Below are positions 24,452-34,125 of a stretch of DNA of 64,000 nucleotides, in pieces. Where the stretch lies: positions 62,001 to 126,000 of the forward strand of contig NZ_CAMHSK010000001.1 in NCBI RefSeq assembly GCF_946187725.1. The letters are read 5' to 3'. Each line of letters starts with the position of its first letter. The stretch's first letter is position 1. The position numbers and the translations under genes are program-made. Below the pieces are notes generated by a model, which was not told where the DNA came from, did not search any database, and saw only the letters and a program-made list of their open reading frames with translations. This stretch comes from an uncultured Treponema sp. (lineage in GTDB: Bacteria > Spirochaetota > Spirochaetia > Treponematales > Treponemataceae).

Positions 24452-25408
24452 TTACTGGTTGCCGATTAATTCGGGGTGGTACTCAAAGTGCATATTATCA
24501 AAAATAAGCCAGTAGCCACCCCAGATAAACCCTTCGTCCTCAAAGATTTTGATTACTTTGCTGCCGGGGGTCCAGCGTTTTTCCAGCGGAACAAGCATCC
24601 AGTTATCACCAGAACGATTTCTTTCCCAATCCCAGTAAATTGACCTTCCGGCTAAGCGCTTTGGAAGCACATCGATGGCAATTCCGTACGAATGAAATGA
24701 TTTTCGCGATGTACCGGCAATTTCACGCCAGCAATAGGCATCTGCGGATTTCAATGTGTCAATAAATGTTTTGACTTCGGCATCATCCGCATTTTCGAGG
24801 ATTTTTTTCTCAATTCTTTTAAGCGCATCATAAACTCGTTCATGAATCCGTGTTGATTTTCCTAAAAATTTTGTGCGGATTATATGGTCTTCAATGATTA
24901 CGCGAGACTGTGCTGAATACAGGAAATCAAAGAAAAACATCGGTGAACCGCCGCCATTTTTACGATTTTCGGTCGAACTGAATTTTCTGATTTGTTCAAG
25001 CTCTTCGTCTGTAAAAGTTTTTGGGTCACGGAGCGTGTTTGAATACGGATAGCGGAGCGTCCAGTAATTGTCTTTTTGGGGAAGCTCTTCCTTCGGCAAC
25101 ATTCGGCCGTCTGCCCAATAAAACACGGCAGTTTTGCGGCCTTTGGGTTTGTTAGTTCTTTCATAAAATAAGTCAGCACTCAAATCAATCTTCCAGTCTT
25201 GAACTTCAATATCGTAAATCGCAGAATATTCCAAATCGGGGTAAAAAGCCATGAATTCTTTGATTTCAGCCGGGCAAAAGGCAGGCGATGAAAGTCCTTG
25301 TGTAAACAGGTCAAGATTGGGTGACGAATTTTTTGAACCTGAATCTTTTTGCGCCGTTAAATTTGAGAGAAGAAAAACTGTGGTACAAATCAGAACAAAT
25401 CGTTTCAT
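24452..25408 (-). CDS. Secreted M15 family peptidase (D-Ala-D-Ala carboxypeptidase-like)
   Basis: A 318-residue protein with signal peptide MKRFVLICTTVFLLSNLTAQ. The C-terminal 110 residues form an M15-type metallopeptidase domain: KSFHSYGIAIDVLPK near 230-244 gives the His and Asp zinc ligands, GGYWLIFDNMHFEYHPEL near 296-313 gives the catalytic Asp and the third ligand His (DxMHFE). Such enzymes trim peptidoglycan stem peptides. The N-terminal 150 residues are not recognised. Lies between the chemoreceptor (convergent) and murE (divergent). A TATACT box is about 20 bp upstream of ATG 25408. Confidence 0.88.
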   Translation of the reverse strand: MKRFVLICTTVFLLSNLTAQKDSGSKNSSPNLDLFTQGLSSPAFCPAEIKEFMAFYPDLEYSAIYDIEVQDWKIDLSADLFYERTNKPKGRKTAVFYWADGRMLPKEELPQKDNYWTLRYPYSNTLRDPKTFTDEELEQIRKFSSTENRKNGGGSPMFFFDFLYSAQSRVIIEDHIIRTKFLGKSTRIHERVYDALKRIEKKILENADDAEVKTFIDTLKSADAYCWREIAGTSRKSFHSYGIAIDVLPKRLAGRSIYWDWERNRSGDNWMLVPLEKRWTPGSKVIKIFEDEGFIWGGYWLIFDNMHFEYHPELIGNQ

Positions 25409-25523
25409 CTGAAAAACTAATGGTTAAGTATAACACAGATTTTTTCACATAGAAGAAAAAATGCATTTAAGCAATTCTTGAATTCCGTCTTGTAAAACAT
25501 TAAACTGTCATTTGGTGGGAAAA

Positions 25524-27296
25524 ATGAAAAAATCTCTATTTGAAACACTTTCTTCTATTAATTACACCGTCGTCGCTTCTGACGGTAAAACAAAAATTGA
25601 TTCAGCAAATGTTGTAAATCCCGAAATAACATCCCTTGTATTTGACAGCCGCGATGTAAAGCCCGGTTCTCTCTTTTTTGCGCTTCCCGGAACGCACACC
25701 ACAGGCAATGTGTTTATTCCAAAAGCAATTGAAAATGGTGCAAGTGCTGTCGTTTTCCAGGACGATTTTGACGAAAAGACCGCACAGGCAATTTCAGCTT
25801 CCCTTGAAAATTTAAAGGGGGAAGTCTCCCCCTCACTCCAGCCAGCATCGCTGTCTTCCGCTACCCCCTCTGCGGGGGATGCCCCCGCAACGCCCCCTGT
25901 CTTCATTCGTGTTGAGAATGCACGCAAGGTGATGGCACCGGTCTCTGCAAATTTCTATGACAATCCTTCTTCAAAACTCGCTGTGATTGGCGTTACTGGC
26001 ACAGAAGGCAAATCTTCAACAGTTTCATTCGTCTGGCAGCTTTTGAGACTTTCTGGTCACAAAGCAGGTTTTATTTCAACCGTTCAGTATTCTTTGGGCG
26101 GAGAGGCAATTGCAAATCCTCAGCATCAGACCACACCGGAAGCCACGATTATTCAGCGGCAGCTTTATGAAATGGTCGAAAATGGCTGTGAATATGCCGT
26201 AGTCGAAACTTCAAGTCACGGTCTTTCTCCAAAGCTCAACCGCACCGGAAACCTTCTTTTTGACTGCGGAATTTTCATGAATGTCACTCTGGAGCATCTT
26301 GAATTCCATGGTACTTTTGAGCAGTACCGTGATGACAAGGCAAATCTTTTCAGAAAACTTGATGAACACAACCATGAAAAAATGATTTTGGGTAAAAAGA
26401 TAAAAGTTCCTTCATTCGGAATCGTGAATCTTGAAGACCCAAGTGCAGAATTCTTTATTAAGGCAACAAAGCAGCCTGTTTTGGGTTTCACGACCGAAGG
26501 AAAGGCCGGAAAATCAGCAGGGGAGGGAGCAGGAGCACAGGCTTTGCCAAAAATCCCGGATTCAATTCCTGTTTTGCTTGGCCGCAATATTGCATCGGCT
26601 AGATTCGGTCTTACTTTTGACATGACCGAGCCGCATGTAATTGACTCAAACGCAAAACCTGTTCCTCCAAAGGTTTTCCATGTAAAATCAAGCTTGCCCG
26701 GAGCTTTCAACACATACAATCTCATGGCTGCAATAGAAGCTGTGAGCAGACTGACAAGTGAACCTATTGAAAAAATTGCCACTCTAGTCGAAAAATTGGT
26801 TCCTGTAAAAGGCCGCATGACCGTAATCGACAAAGGTCAGCCTTTTGAATTGATTGTTGATTATGCGCACACTCCTTCGAGTTTTGAAACGATTTTCCCG
26901 CCTTTGCGCCGCCGTTGTTCAGGCAAAATGATTTCGCTCTTTGGAAGCGGTGGAGAACGCGATTTAAAAAAACGCCCGCTTCAAGGTGAAATTGCTGCCC
27001 GTTTCTGTGATGTAGTGATTCTTACTGATGAAGACCCTCGTGGAGAAGACAGCGTTGAACTTTTGAAAATGATTGCAGTCGGTGCAGAAAAATGTGGTAA
27101 AACGATGGGTAAAGATTTGTTCATCACACCAGATCGCCCCACGGCAATACGACAGGCTTTTAAGCTGGCTGGCAAGGATGACATTGTTCTTTTGCTCGGA
27201 AAAGCGCATGAAAACAGCATCATTTTTAAAGACAGAGTAATGCCCTATGATGAAATTGGTGAGGCAGAAAAAGCACTTACAGAGATGGGGTTTTAA
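25524..27296 (+). CDS. murE: UDP-N-acetylmuramoyl-tripeptide synthetase MurE with a low-complexity insertion
   Basis: Cytoplasmic ligase adding the third stem-peptide residue; 590 residues against about 500 for the family. Visible are the N-terminal domain (SLVFDSRDVKPGSLFFALPG), P-loop GVTGTEGKSS near 158, the HQTTPEA block near 205, and in the C-terminal domain VDYAHTPSSFE and the specificity region DEDPRGED (DNPR in meso-DAP enzymes). Residues about 97-127 are a Ser/Pro/Ala-rich insertion encoded by a GC-rich hairpin stretch, and about 320-335 is a second Gly/Ala-rich loop. ATG 25524 has GGTGGG five bases upstream; TTG 25512 is an alternative. ddl follows in the same operon. The third residue may be ornithine, as known for treponemes, but the sequence does not prove it. 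Confidence 0.93.
   Translation: MKKSLFETLSSINYTVVASDGKTKIDSANVVNPEITSLVFDSRDVKPGSLFFALPGTHTTGNVFIPKAIENGASAVVFQDDFDEKTAQAISASLENLKGEVSPSLQPASLSSATPSAGDAPATPPVFIRVENARKVMAPVSANFYDNPSSKLAVIGVTGTEGKSSTVSFVWQLLRLSGHKAGFISTVQYSLGGEAIANPQHQTTPEATIIQRQLYEMVENGCEYAVVETSSHGLSPKLNRTGNLLFDCGIFMNVTLEHLEFHGTFEQYRDDKANLFRKLDEHNHEKMILGKKIKVPSFGIVNLEDPSAEFFIKATKQPVLGFTTEGKAGKSAGEGAGAQALPKIPDSIPVLLGRNIASARFGLTFDMTEPHVIDSNAKPVPPKVFHVKSSLPGAFNTYNLMAAIEAVSRLTSEPIEKIATLVEKLVPVKGRMTVIDKGQPFELIVDYAHTPSSFETIFPPLRRRCSGKMISLFGSGGERDLKKRPLQGEIAARFCDVVILTDEDPRGEDSVELLKMIAVGAEKCGKTMGKDLFITPDRPTAIRQAFKLAGKDDIVLLLGKAHENSIIFKDRVMPYDEIGEAEKALTEMGF
25813..25903. repeat. GC-rich hairpin insertion within murE
   Basis: In an otherwise balanced gene, 25813-25903 holds GGGGGAAGTCTCCCCC and TGCGGGGGATGCCCCCGCA. 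The reading frame stays open. It codes the Ser/Pro/Ala-rich loop and is unlike the family sequence on either side. Confidence 0.7.
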
Positions 27297-27315
27297 CAAA
27301 ATATCAGGAGAAAAT

Positions 27316-28446
27316 ATGACAGTCACAGTAGTTTACGGTGGAAAATCTGGAGAGCACGAAATTTCTCTGGTTTCAGCAGCAGCGGTAGCAAGAAATATCG
27401 ATTTAAAAAATAATGTTCAGCTCATCGCAATCACAAAAAATGGAAGATGGTTTTTGCAGCCACAGAGTGAATTTGAGCGAATCAAGGCTGACACAAAAGC
27501 TGCTTTCAAGATAATTGAGGATGAGTCTCAGGAAGTGAGCGTTATTCCTGCTGGTGGAACAAAACGCACTTTCCGTGTCGGTGATAAAGTAATTGCAACA
27601 GATGTTGTTTTCCCGGTTCTGCATGGGCCTTTCGGAGAAGACGGTACGATTCAGGGACTTTTTGAAATGGTCGATGTGCCGTATGTCGGATGTACAACCC
27701 TTGGAAGTGCAATCACAATGGATAAAGAAAAGACAAAAGTTGCGCTTGCTCAGGCTGGAATTCCTGTTGTGCCGGGAATTTGTATCCGTCGTTCAGATTT
27801 GGCAGATTGGAAGCGCTACGATGACCTTTTGGAATATGCAAAAAATACGCTCGGATTCCCGCTTTTCGTTAAACCTTGTGCCGCTGGAAGCTCAGATGGT
27901 GCGACACTGGCAAAAGATTTGCGTTATTTGAACGGTGCGATTGTCGAGGCTTTTTTGTGGGATGATAAAATCTTGATTGAAAAGGCAATTAATGCCCGCG
28001 AAATCGAATGTTCGGTCACAGGTAACCCGACTATCGACGATGATTCTGTTCCTGCAGAAAAAACAACTGCTTATGGTCCAGGAGAAATTGCTCCAAAACA
28101 TGATTTTTATGATTACGATGCGAAGTACAATGACCCTGATGGAGCAGATTTACTGATTCCAGCAAACTTGCCGGAAGAGAGACTTGAAGAAGTTCGTACT
28201 TTGGCCAAAAAAGCATTTTCTGCCCTTGATTTGGCAGGATTGAGCCGTGTTGATTTCTTCATTGATAAGGATACTGACAAGCTTTATCTTAACGAAATCA
28301 ATACAATGCCGGGATTTACTCAAATCAGCATGTTCCCGAAAATGTGTGCTGCTTTCGGCCTTGATTTTACATCGCTTACAAATCTTCTGATTGAAGAAGC
28401 TGTTTCACGATTCCATAAAACAAGAAAGCTTCAGACTTCAAGATAA
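27316..28446 (+). CDS. ddl: D-alanine--D-alanine ligase
   Basis: ATP-grasp ligase that makes D-Ala-D-Ala for peptidoglycan; 376 residues from ATG 27316 with CAGGAG six bases before it. Landmarks are VVYGGKSGEHEISLVSA at residues 4-20, VFPVLHGPFGEDGTIQG near 98-114 (catalytic Glu/His region), VGCTTLGSAITMDKEKTK near 123, KPCAAGSSDGA near 190 and the C-terminal metal site YLNEINTMPGFTQISMFPK near 340. It follows murE by 19 bp, so the two are co-transcribed, and a terminator follows. Confidence 0.97.
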   Translation: MTVTVVYGGKSGEHEISLVSAAAVARNIDLKNNVQLIAITKNGRWFLQPQSEFERIKADTKAAFKIIEDESQEVSVIPAGGTKRTFRVGDKVIATDVVFPVLHGPFGEDGTIQGLFEMVDVPYVGCTTLGSAITMDKEKTKVALAQAGIPVVPGICIRRSDLADWKRYDDLLEYAKNTLGFPLFVKPCAAGSSDGATLAKDLRYLNGAIVEAFLWDDKILIEKAINAREIECSVTGNPTIDDDSVPAEKTTAYGPGEIAPKHDFYDYDAKYNDPDGADLLIPANLPEERLEEVRTLAKKAFSALDLAGLSRVDFFIDKDTDKLYLNEINTMPGFTQISMFPKMCAAFGLDFTSLTNLLIEEAVSRFHKTRKLQTSR

Positions 28447-28465
28447 AAAAAATTACCAATAAAGA

Positions 28466-28508
28466 AAATGCCCCGCTGTTCGACTTGCTGCCGGACGCGG
28501 GGCAATTT
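28466..28508. terminator. Bidirectional terminator after ddl
   Basis: AAATGCCCCGC and GCGGGGCATTT-type arms (TGCCCCGC/GCGGGGCA) pair and are followed by ATTTGTTTT; A-rich sequence before the stem gives T residues on the opposite strand for the facing gene. Confidence 0.8.
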
Positions 28509-28527
28509 GTTTTAGGAAAACACAAAA

Positions 28528-29211
28528 CTATTGAGATGTCGTGAGACGCACTTTTGTTGCGAGTGCGCTTTCTTCGCCATCTGCTCCATGTTTTGCATTG
28601 TATTTTCCAGCCGGAATGTCGCTCAGAGCGGTTTTATTGCACTTTACGGCAATTGGAATATAATCAGTTGCGGCGGTTTTGAGTGCATCGGCGGCCAGAA
28701 TTATGAGTGAGGCCAGTCCATTGTTGCTGCTTGCTCCAGTTGATGTGTCACAAACAATTGTTGCGTCACGATGATAGAGAACTTCATTTGTCTTCGTTGA
28801 TTTGAAGATATACTCGATTTCTATCGTAATTCTTGAGCCGATTACAGATTTATCCCATGCCTTGATAATCGTAAAAATTGCAACATCCGCACCAAATATC
28901 GAACCGAATTTTGACAGATTGCCGTCTATGAACATTTCTGAATCATAGGCGCTTTCCCTCTGCAAAGTTGCCATCGTCATGGCTGGTGGTAGAACATAGT
29001 AGCCAGCCTCTGCGAGCGGCACACTCATCGTAGTATAGAAATAATCTTTTGCCTCAACATTATCGCTGTTGTTGATTGGCGGCATGACGAGCATTACAAG
29101 CGGTTCTTCCTCATACATTTTGGGAAAAGCGGTTTTTTTCGTTGTGCCACATGAAGTCAGCAAAAAGACTGAAAGAAGTGCTGTGAGCGTAATAATCAGT
29201 GATTTTTTCAT
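28528..29211 (-). CDS. GNA1162-family (DUF799) lipoprotein
   Basis: A 227-residue lipoprotein: signal MKKSLIITLTALLSVF, lipobox LLTSC, then GTTKK. The body matches the DUF799/GNA1162 family: MYEEEPLVMLVMPPINNSDN, then EAKDYFYTTMSVPLAEAGYY, VLPPAMTM and FGADVAIFTIIKAW. It is the last gene of a three-lipoprotein operon with a DUF4810 protein (4-bp overlap) and a CsgG-like protein, a gene order also known from Neisseria and other Gram-negatives. The family is thought to assist outer-membrane or surface export; the role here is inferred only. Confidence 0.9.
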   Translation of the reverse strand: MKKSLIITLTALLSVFLLTSCGTTKKTAFPKMYEEEPLVMLVMPPINNSDNVEAKDYFYTTMSVPLAEAGYYVLPPAMTMATLQRESAYDSEMFIDGNLSKFGSIFGADVAIFTIIKAWDKSVIGSRITIEIEYIFKSTKTNEVLYHRDATIVCDTSTGASSNNGLASLIILAADALKTAATDYIPIAVKCNKTALSDIPAGKYNAKHGADGEESALATKVRLTTSQ

Positions 29212-29570
29212 TGTGCGTACCTCTTTAACAAAGTTCCGACAAAGACTTCCGATTCAGGATAAAGCTCGATTTCCTTCATGAGCATTGCTTTTCCTTCTTC
29301 AGCCTTTCCGTTCTGCAAGAGCAGCCAGCCGTAATCTGCGTAAATTCCCGGCGGCACGACACCCCGAATATCCTTTTGCTTGGTAATGATTACCTGATAA
29401 GTCTGAAGAAGCCTTTCCTGCGATTTTTCATCTGCATTCTTCAGATAGTGATAATAATCACTCTGATAATTATACCAGCTGTACAATTCTGTTGAACTGC
29501 ATGATATGGCAAGCAAGGCGATTGAAGAAATGACCGCAATTTTGATTGCGTTCACCAGTGATTTTTTCAT
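29208..29570 (-). CDS. DUF4810 lipoprotein
   Basis: A 120-residue lipoprotein with signal NAIKIAVISSIALLAIS and lipobox AISC at about residue 24. The mature part (STELYSWYNYQSDYYHYLKN, then PPGIYADYGWLLLQNGKAEE) fits DUF4810, a small TPR-like family found between CsgG-like and GNA1162-like proteins. AGGAGG precedes ATG 29570. It overlaps the next gene by ATGA, so translation is coupled. Confidence 0.9.
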   Translation of the reverse strand: MKKSLVNAIKIAVISSIALLAISCSSTELYSWYNYQSDYYHYLKNADEKSQERLLQTYQVIITKQKDIRGVVPPGIYADYGWLLLQNGKAEEGKAMLMKEIELYPESEVFVGTLLKRYAQ

Positions 29571-29596
29571 CGGCAGCCTCCTTTATATAGTAAGAA

Positions 29597-30538
29597 TTAT
29601 TTGTCTTGAATCACATAGGAAGCAAGATTTGCCGAATTGACCGAACCATCTGTTAACTCGACGATTGCATATTCATCAGTGATTGTGGTTCCACCGAGCA
29701 TGAGAACAGAAACTTTTGCAACCTGTTTTCCTGGAAGTTCAATCATCATGCCTGTCTGCGGATTTTTAACCTGCTTTCCGCGTTCGTAGACAGAAAGCAC
29801 AGAACCGACTTTGAGCCCCTGTTTTGCACCGCCCGCGATAATTATTCCGTCTTTGTCATAAGAAAGGAAATATGATTTCCACGGTCTGTCCATACAGGTC
29901 TGTTCGATGTTATCAACCAGCTTTTCGATTGCGGCAGAAATTGCCTTGTCGCTCAATGTTGCATCGTAGCCCTGAACACCACCCATTCCAAGTGTTGTTG
30001 AAGATTCTGTTTCTGCTTCGCCATGACCTTCTTCTGAGTACACAATCTGACCAGTTGCGACATCAACAAGGCGAAGACTTACACCTGCCTGAACAGTCTG
30101 TCGTTTTGTGCGTGAAACCAGTCCGACATCGCCAGTCGTCTTTCGGCCAAATTCTGTAATTGAACCGATAATGAGGTAATCAGCAGCGACTTTCTGGGCA
30201 CTTCCGCCGTAATTGTTGATTTCAGCCTGAATCTTTTCGGCATCAGCGCGTTCCAAAAGAACAAATTTGCCTTTTGCTGCGAGTTTTGCGGAAAGAATAT
30301 CGACAGCCTGTTTTCCGAGCGGATCGTTTTCTTTGTCGTAGAAAGCACCTTTCGCATATTCTGTTTCGTTTGAGAATCGTGCTATTGCGACAGTTCTTTT
30401 TAATCCCTGATAAGAAGCGGCATTTACGCCTTCATTTAGAGTTCCCTCTGTTTTGCTGACTGTGGTGGTTGCCGTTGAGCCACAACTGAGCATTGCGAAC
30501 GAAATCAGGCCTAAACCAAGGAATTTGAATAATTTCAT
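29597..30538 (-). CDS. CsgG/HfaB-family lipoprotein
   Basis: A 313-residue lipoprotein starting at ATG 30538, six bases after TAGGAG; an ATG two codons earlier touches the binding site. Lipobox is FAMLSC near residue 19. The CsgG core is visible: LKRTVAIARFSNETEYAKG, LERADAEKIQAEIN, ADYLIIGSITEFGR near 122, and VSLRLVDVATGQIVYSEEGHG near 150. CsgG in E. coli is the curli export pore, but this protein and its operon partners lack curli subunits here. It is the first gene of the lipoprotein trio and probably forms a multimer in the outer membrane or periplasm. Confidence 0.9.
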   Translation of the reverse strand: MKLFKFLGLGLISFAMLSCGSTATTTVSKTEGTLNEGVNAASYQGLKRTVAIARFSNETEYAKGAFYDKENDPLGKQAVDILSAKLAAKGKFVLLERADAEKIQAEINNYGGSAQKVAADYLIIGSITEFGRKTTGDVGLVSRTKRQTVQAGVSLRLVDVATGQIVYSEEGHGEAETESSTTLGMGGVQGYDATLSDKAISAAIEKLVDNIEQTCMDRPWKSYFLSYDKDGIIIAGGAKQGLKVGSVLSVYERGKQVKNPQTGMMIELPGKQVAKVSVLMLGGTTITDEYAIVELTDGSVNSANLASYVIQDK

Positions 30539-30687
30539 ATACATCTCCTATAAAGTTGTATTTTGTCTTAAAATTGACACTTCAAATTTAACACGGAAAT
30601 TCTCAAAAAACAAGGAAATAAAGCCATTTGTGAACGCTCATGGACTGAAGAGAAAATTCCTAAAATAAACTGTTTCTATTGACATAG

Positions 30688-30776
30688 GGAGCGACCCGAA
30701 GGGGCAAAACTCATGAGATGAGTTTTGAGCGAGTCTCGGTCGAAGCTAAGCTTCGACCGCTCAAGAACTGAAGCGA
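30688..30776. repeat. Dispersed hairpin-rich repeat, copy E
   Basis: GGGAGCGACCCGAAGGGGC, ACTCATGAGATGAGT, GCGAGTCTC and GGTCGAAG/CTTCGACC in this order match the right half of copy A. Arms differ by paired changes (ACTCAC...GTGAGT in A, ACTCAT...ATGAGT here). Confidence 0.85.
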
Positions 30777-30801
30777 AAATTTCTAAAACAGGATGATTCT
30801 A

Positions 30802-30845
30802 TTGACAGAAACAAAATTTCTCACTATACTGTTTCTATAAACAGT
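30802..30845 (+). promoter_or_regulatory. trpE promoter with overlapping palindrome
   Basis: TTGACA at 30802-30807, 17 bp, TATACT at 30825-30830 is near consensus. ACTGTTTCTATAAACAGT at 30828-30845 is a perfect inverted repeat (7-bp arms) over the start point and a likely operator. Confidence 0.75.
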
Positions 30846-30881
30846 AACAACAGCACGCTTCCAAGTTTGAAGGAGATTTCT

Positions 30882-32363
30882 ATGACACGAACAGATTCAA
30901 TATATTTTTCGATTCCATGCGACCGATATACCCCGTTTAGTCTTGCCCGTAAAATCGGAGCGACCGCAATTCTTGAAAGCGCAAGTTTTGCCCGTGGAAA
31001 GGAGAGGTATTCAATTCTTCTTCTGGAACCGGCTTTTCATATTGTACAGGATGATGAAGGAGTCGCCTTTTTGATTGACGGTCGCCGCCTGCCATATAAA
31101 GGAAAGAATACGACAGGTGAAACAATTGCCCCAGGAAGCCGGGTTTTGCACACGCCGGATATTCTCGATGCACTTTTGTATGTTGCAGAACAGAATGATT
31201 TGACAGTAGTTCATGATGAAGAAGGAAATGAAATCCCTAATACGATTCCAGTTCCTTCAAGCGGATTGGGCTATCTCAGCTATGAATTTTCTGCCCGCTG
31301 TGACACGATTAATCTGGCACCGCAAACGGATGAACTGCATATCCCTGAAAGTGAATTCGTTGCAGGTCATATTTATATTGTTTTTGATCATTTTACGGAA
31401 AAACTTCATATTTTTGCACTCAATTATAATGAGCATCAGATTGATTTGGATGCTTCGGTTGCAAACCTTAAAAAGCGCCTGAATGACATGGATTTTTCTT
31501 ATCTTTCGGCACCAGAAGAGCCTTGTCCTGTCCGAACAATTACAAATCTTGAACAGAGCGAACGGGAATACAAAGAAAAAGTTGAGGCAATCAAAAAAGA
31601 AATCATCGCCGGAAATCTTCTGCAGGCCGTTCCAAGCCGCCGTCTCCAGTTTGAATGTGATAACTCAGCCCTGGAGATTTACCGAAGACTTCGTGCTGTG
31701 AATCCAAGTCCTTATCTTTTCTACATTGATTTTGGTGAGCGCCAGTTAATCGGTTCATCGCCGGAAAGTCTTGTTCGTGTGCGTGAAGGAATTGCTTCAA
31801 TCCGACCGATTGCAGGCACCCGCCGTCGTGGAAAGAATTCTGCTGAAGACGAAGCATTGAAAAACGAGCTTCTGAATGACGGAAAAGAACGCGCTGAACA
31901 TTTGATGCTTGTTGATTTGGCACGCAATGATTTGGGACGAGTTTGTACGAACGGAAGCGTTGAAGTTGCCCGTTTTATGGATGTTGAACTCTTTAGCCAT
32001 GTAATGCACATTGTCAGCGATGTTCAGGGAAAAGTTTCTCCTGCATACAAAGCAATTCAGGTACTGAGGGCGGCTTTCCCTGCCGGAACGGTTTCTGGTG
32101 CCCCAAAAATCAGTGCAATTGAAATCCTGAGCCGAATTGAAAAAATCAAGCGCCGATTCTATGCAGGTGCAGTTGGCTACATCCAGTCGAACGGTGATTT
32201 GGATTTCTGTATTGCAATCCGTTGTGCCTTAAAGCAGGATAAAGTCTGGAGTTTGCAGGCCGGCGGCGGAATCGTTTATGACTCAAATGCCGACCGTGAA
32301 TGGGAAGAAACAAATGAAAAACTCGGTGCATTGCGCTCAGTCTTCGAAGGAACGAAAAAATAG
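30882..32363 (+). CDS. trpE: Anthranilate synthase component I
   Basis: Chorismate-using enzyme that makes anthranilate with a glutamine amidotransferase partner; 493 residues from ATG 30882 (AAGGAG). The N-terminal half holds the regulatory domain (AILESASFARGKERYSILLL, comparable to the LLES feedback motif). The catalytic half shows NLLQAVPSRR, SPESLVRV, RPIAGTRRRG near 305, EHLMLVDLARNDLGRV near 340, FPAGTVSGAPK near 400 and the final GGGIVYDSNADREWEET. It has its own strong promoter and possible operator. No trpG or other trp gene is nearby, so the partner subunit must lie elsewhere; a p-aminobenzoate role is less likely from the sequence. Confidence 0.93.
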   Translation: MTRTDSIYFSIPCDRYTPFSLARKIGATAILESASFARGKERYSILLLEPAFHIVQDDEGVAFLIDGRRLPYKGKNTTGETIAPGSRVLHTPDILDALLYVAEQNDLTVVHDEEGNEIPNTIPVPSSGLGYLSYEFSARCDTINLAPQTDELHIPESEFVAGHIYIVFDHFTEKLHIFALNYNEHQIDLDASVANLKKRLNDMDFSYLSAPEEPCPVRTITNLEQSEREYKEKVEAIKKEIIAGNLLQAVPSRRLQFECDNSALEIYRRLRAVNPSPYLFYIDFGERQLIGSSPESLVRVREGIASIRPIAGTRRRGKNSAEDEALKNELLNDGKERAEHLMLVDLARNDLGRVCTNGSVEVARFMDVELFSHVMHIVSDVQGKVSPAYKAIQVLRAAFPAGTVSGAPKISAIEILSRIEKIKRRFYAGAVGYIQSNGDLDFCIAIRCALKQDKVWSLQAGGGIVYDSNADREWEETNEKLGALRSVFEGTKK

Positions 32364-32390
32364 CTGATTTTGCGGATTTTTGTTTAAGCA

Positions 32391-32419
32391 TTGCAAAAAA
32401 TCCCGTAAACCGCTAATAT
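32391..32419 (+). promoter_or_regulatory. pyrG promoter
   Basis: TTGCAA, 17 bp, TAATAT, downstream of the trpE stop; start expected near 32426, just before the hairpin at 32440. Confidence 0.55.
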
Positions 32420-32439
32420 ATTCGGCGAAATACGACAAC

Positions 32440-32498
32440 GAAGCCGTGGATTTTACGCAGAAAAAGTCTCTGTGTAAGGTCTACGGCTTTCTTTTTTT
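32440..32498 (+). terminator. Long terminator hairpin in front of pyrG
   Basis: AAGCCGTGGA and TTTACGCAGA pair with TCTGTGTAAG and TCTACGGCTT around a short loop, followed by CTTTTTTT. It ends trpE transcripts, but because a promoter lies upstream of it and the pyrG binding site CTGAGG starts only 7 nt after it, it may also work as an attenuator for pyrG. Confidence 0.8.
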
Positions 32499-32500
32499 AA

Positions 32501-34120
<1,620 letters not shown>

Positions 34121-34125
34121 TCTGT

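Larger units (their letters stand above)
30539..30881. other. Intergenic region with repeat copy E between imperfect direct repeats
   Basis: The gap upstream of the CsgG-like gene and trpE holds no gene. 30632-30684 and 30755-30807 are an ungapped 53-bp direct repeat with 43 matches by my count. Between them lies the hairpin element described as copy E. The second direct repeat supplies the TTGACA of the trpE promoter. Confidence 0.75.

Noticed and set aside
25562-25927. Minus-strand open frame of 121 codons opposite the murE insertion
   Set aside because: It arises from the GC-rich insert and lacks any start signal; murE reads through intact.
28528-30538. Curli system
   Set aside because: CsgG-like gene is present, but there is no CsgA, CsgB, CsgE or CsgF; partners are DUF4810 and GNA1162 lipoproteins.
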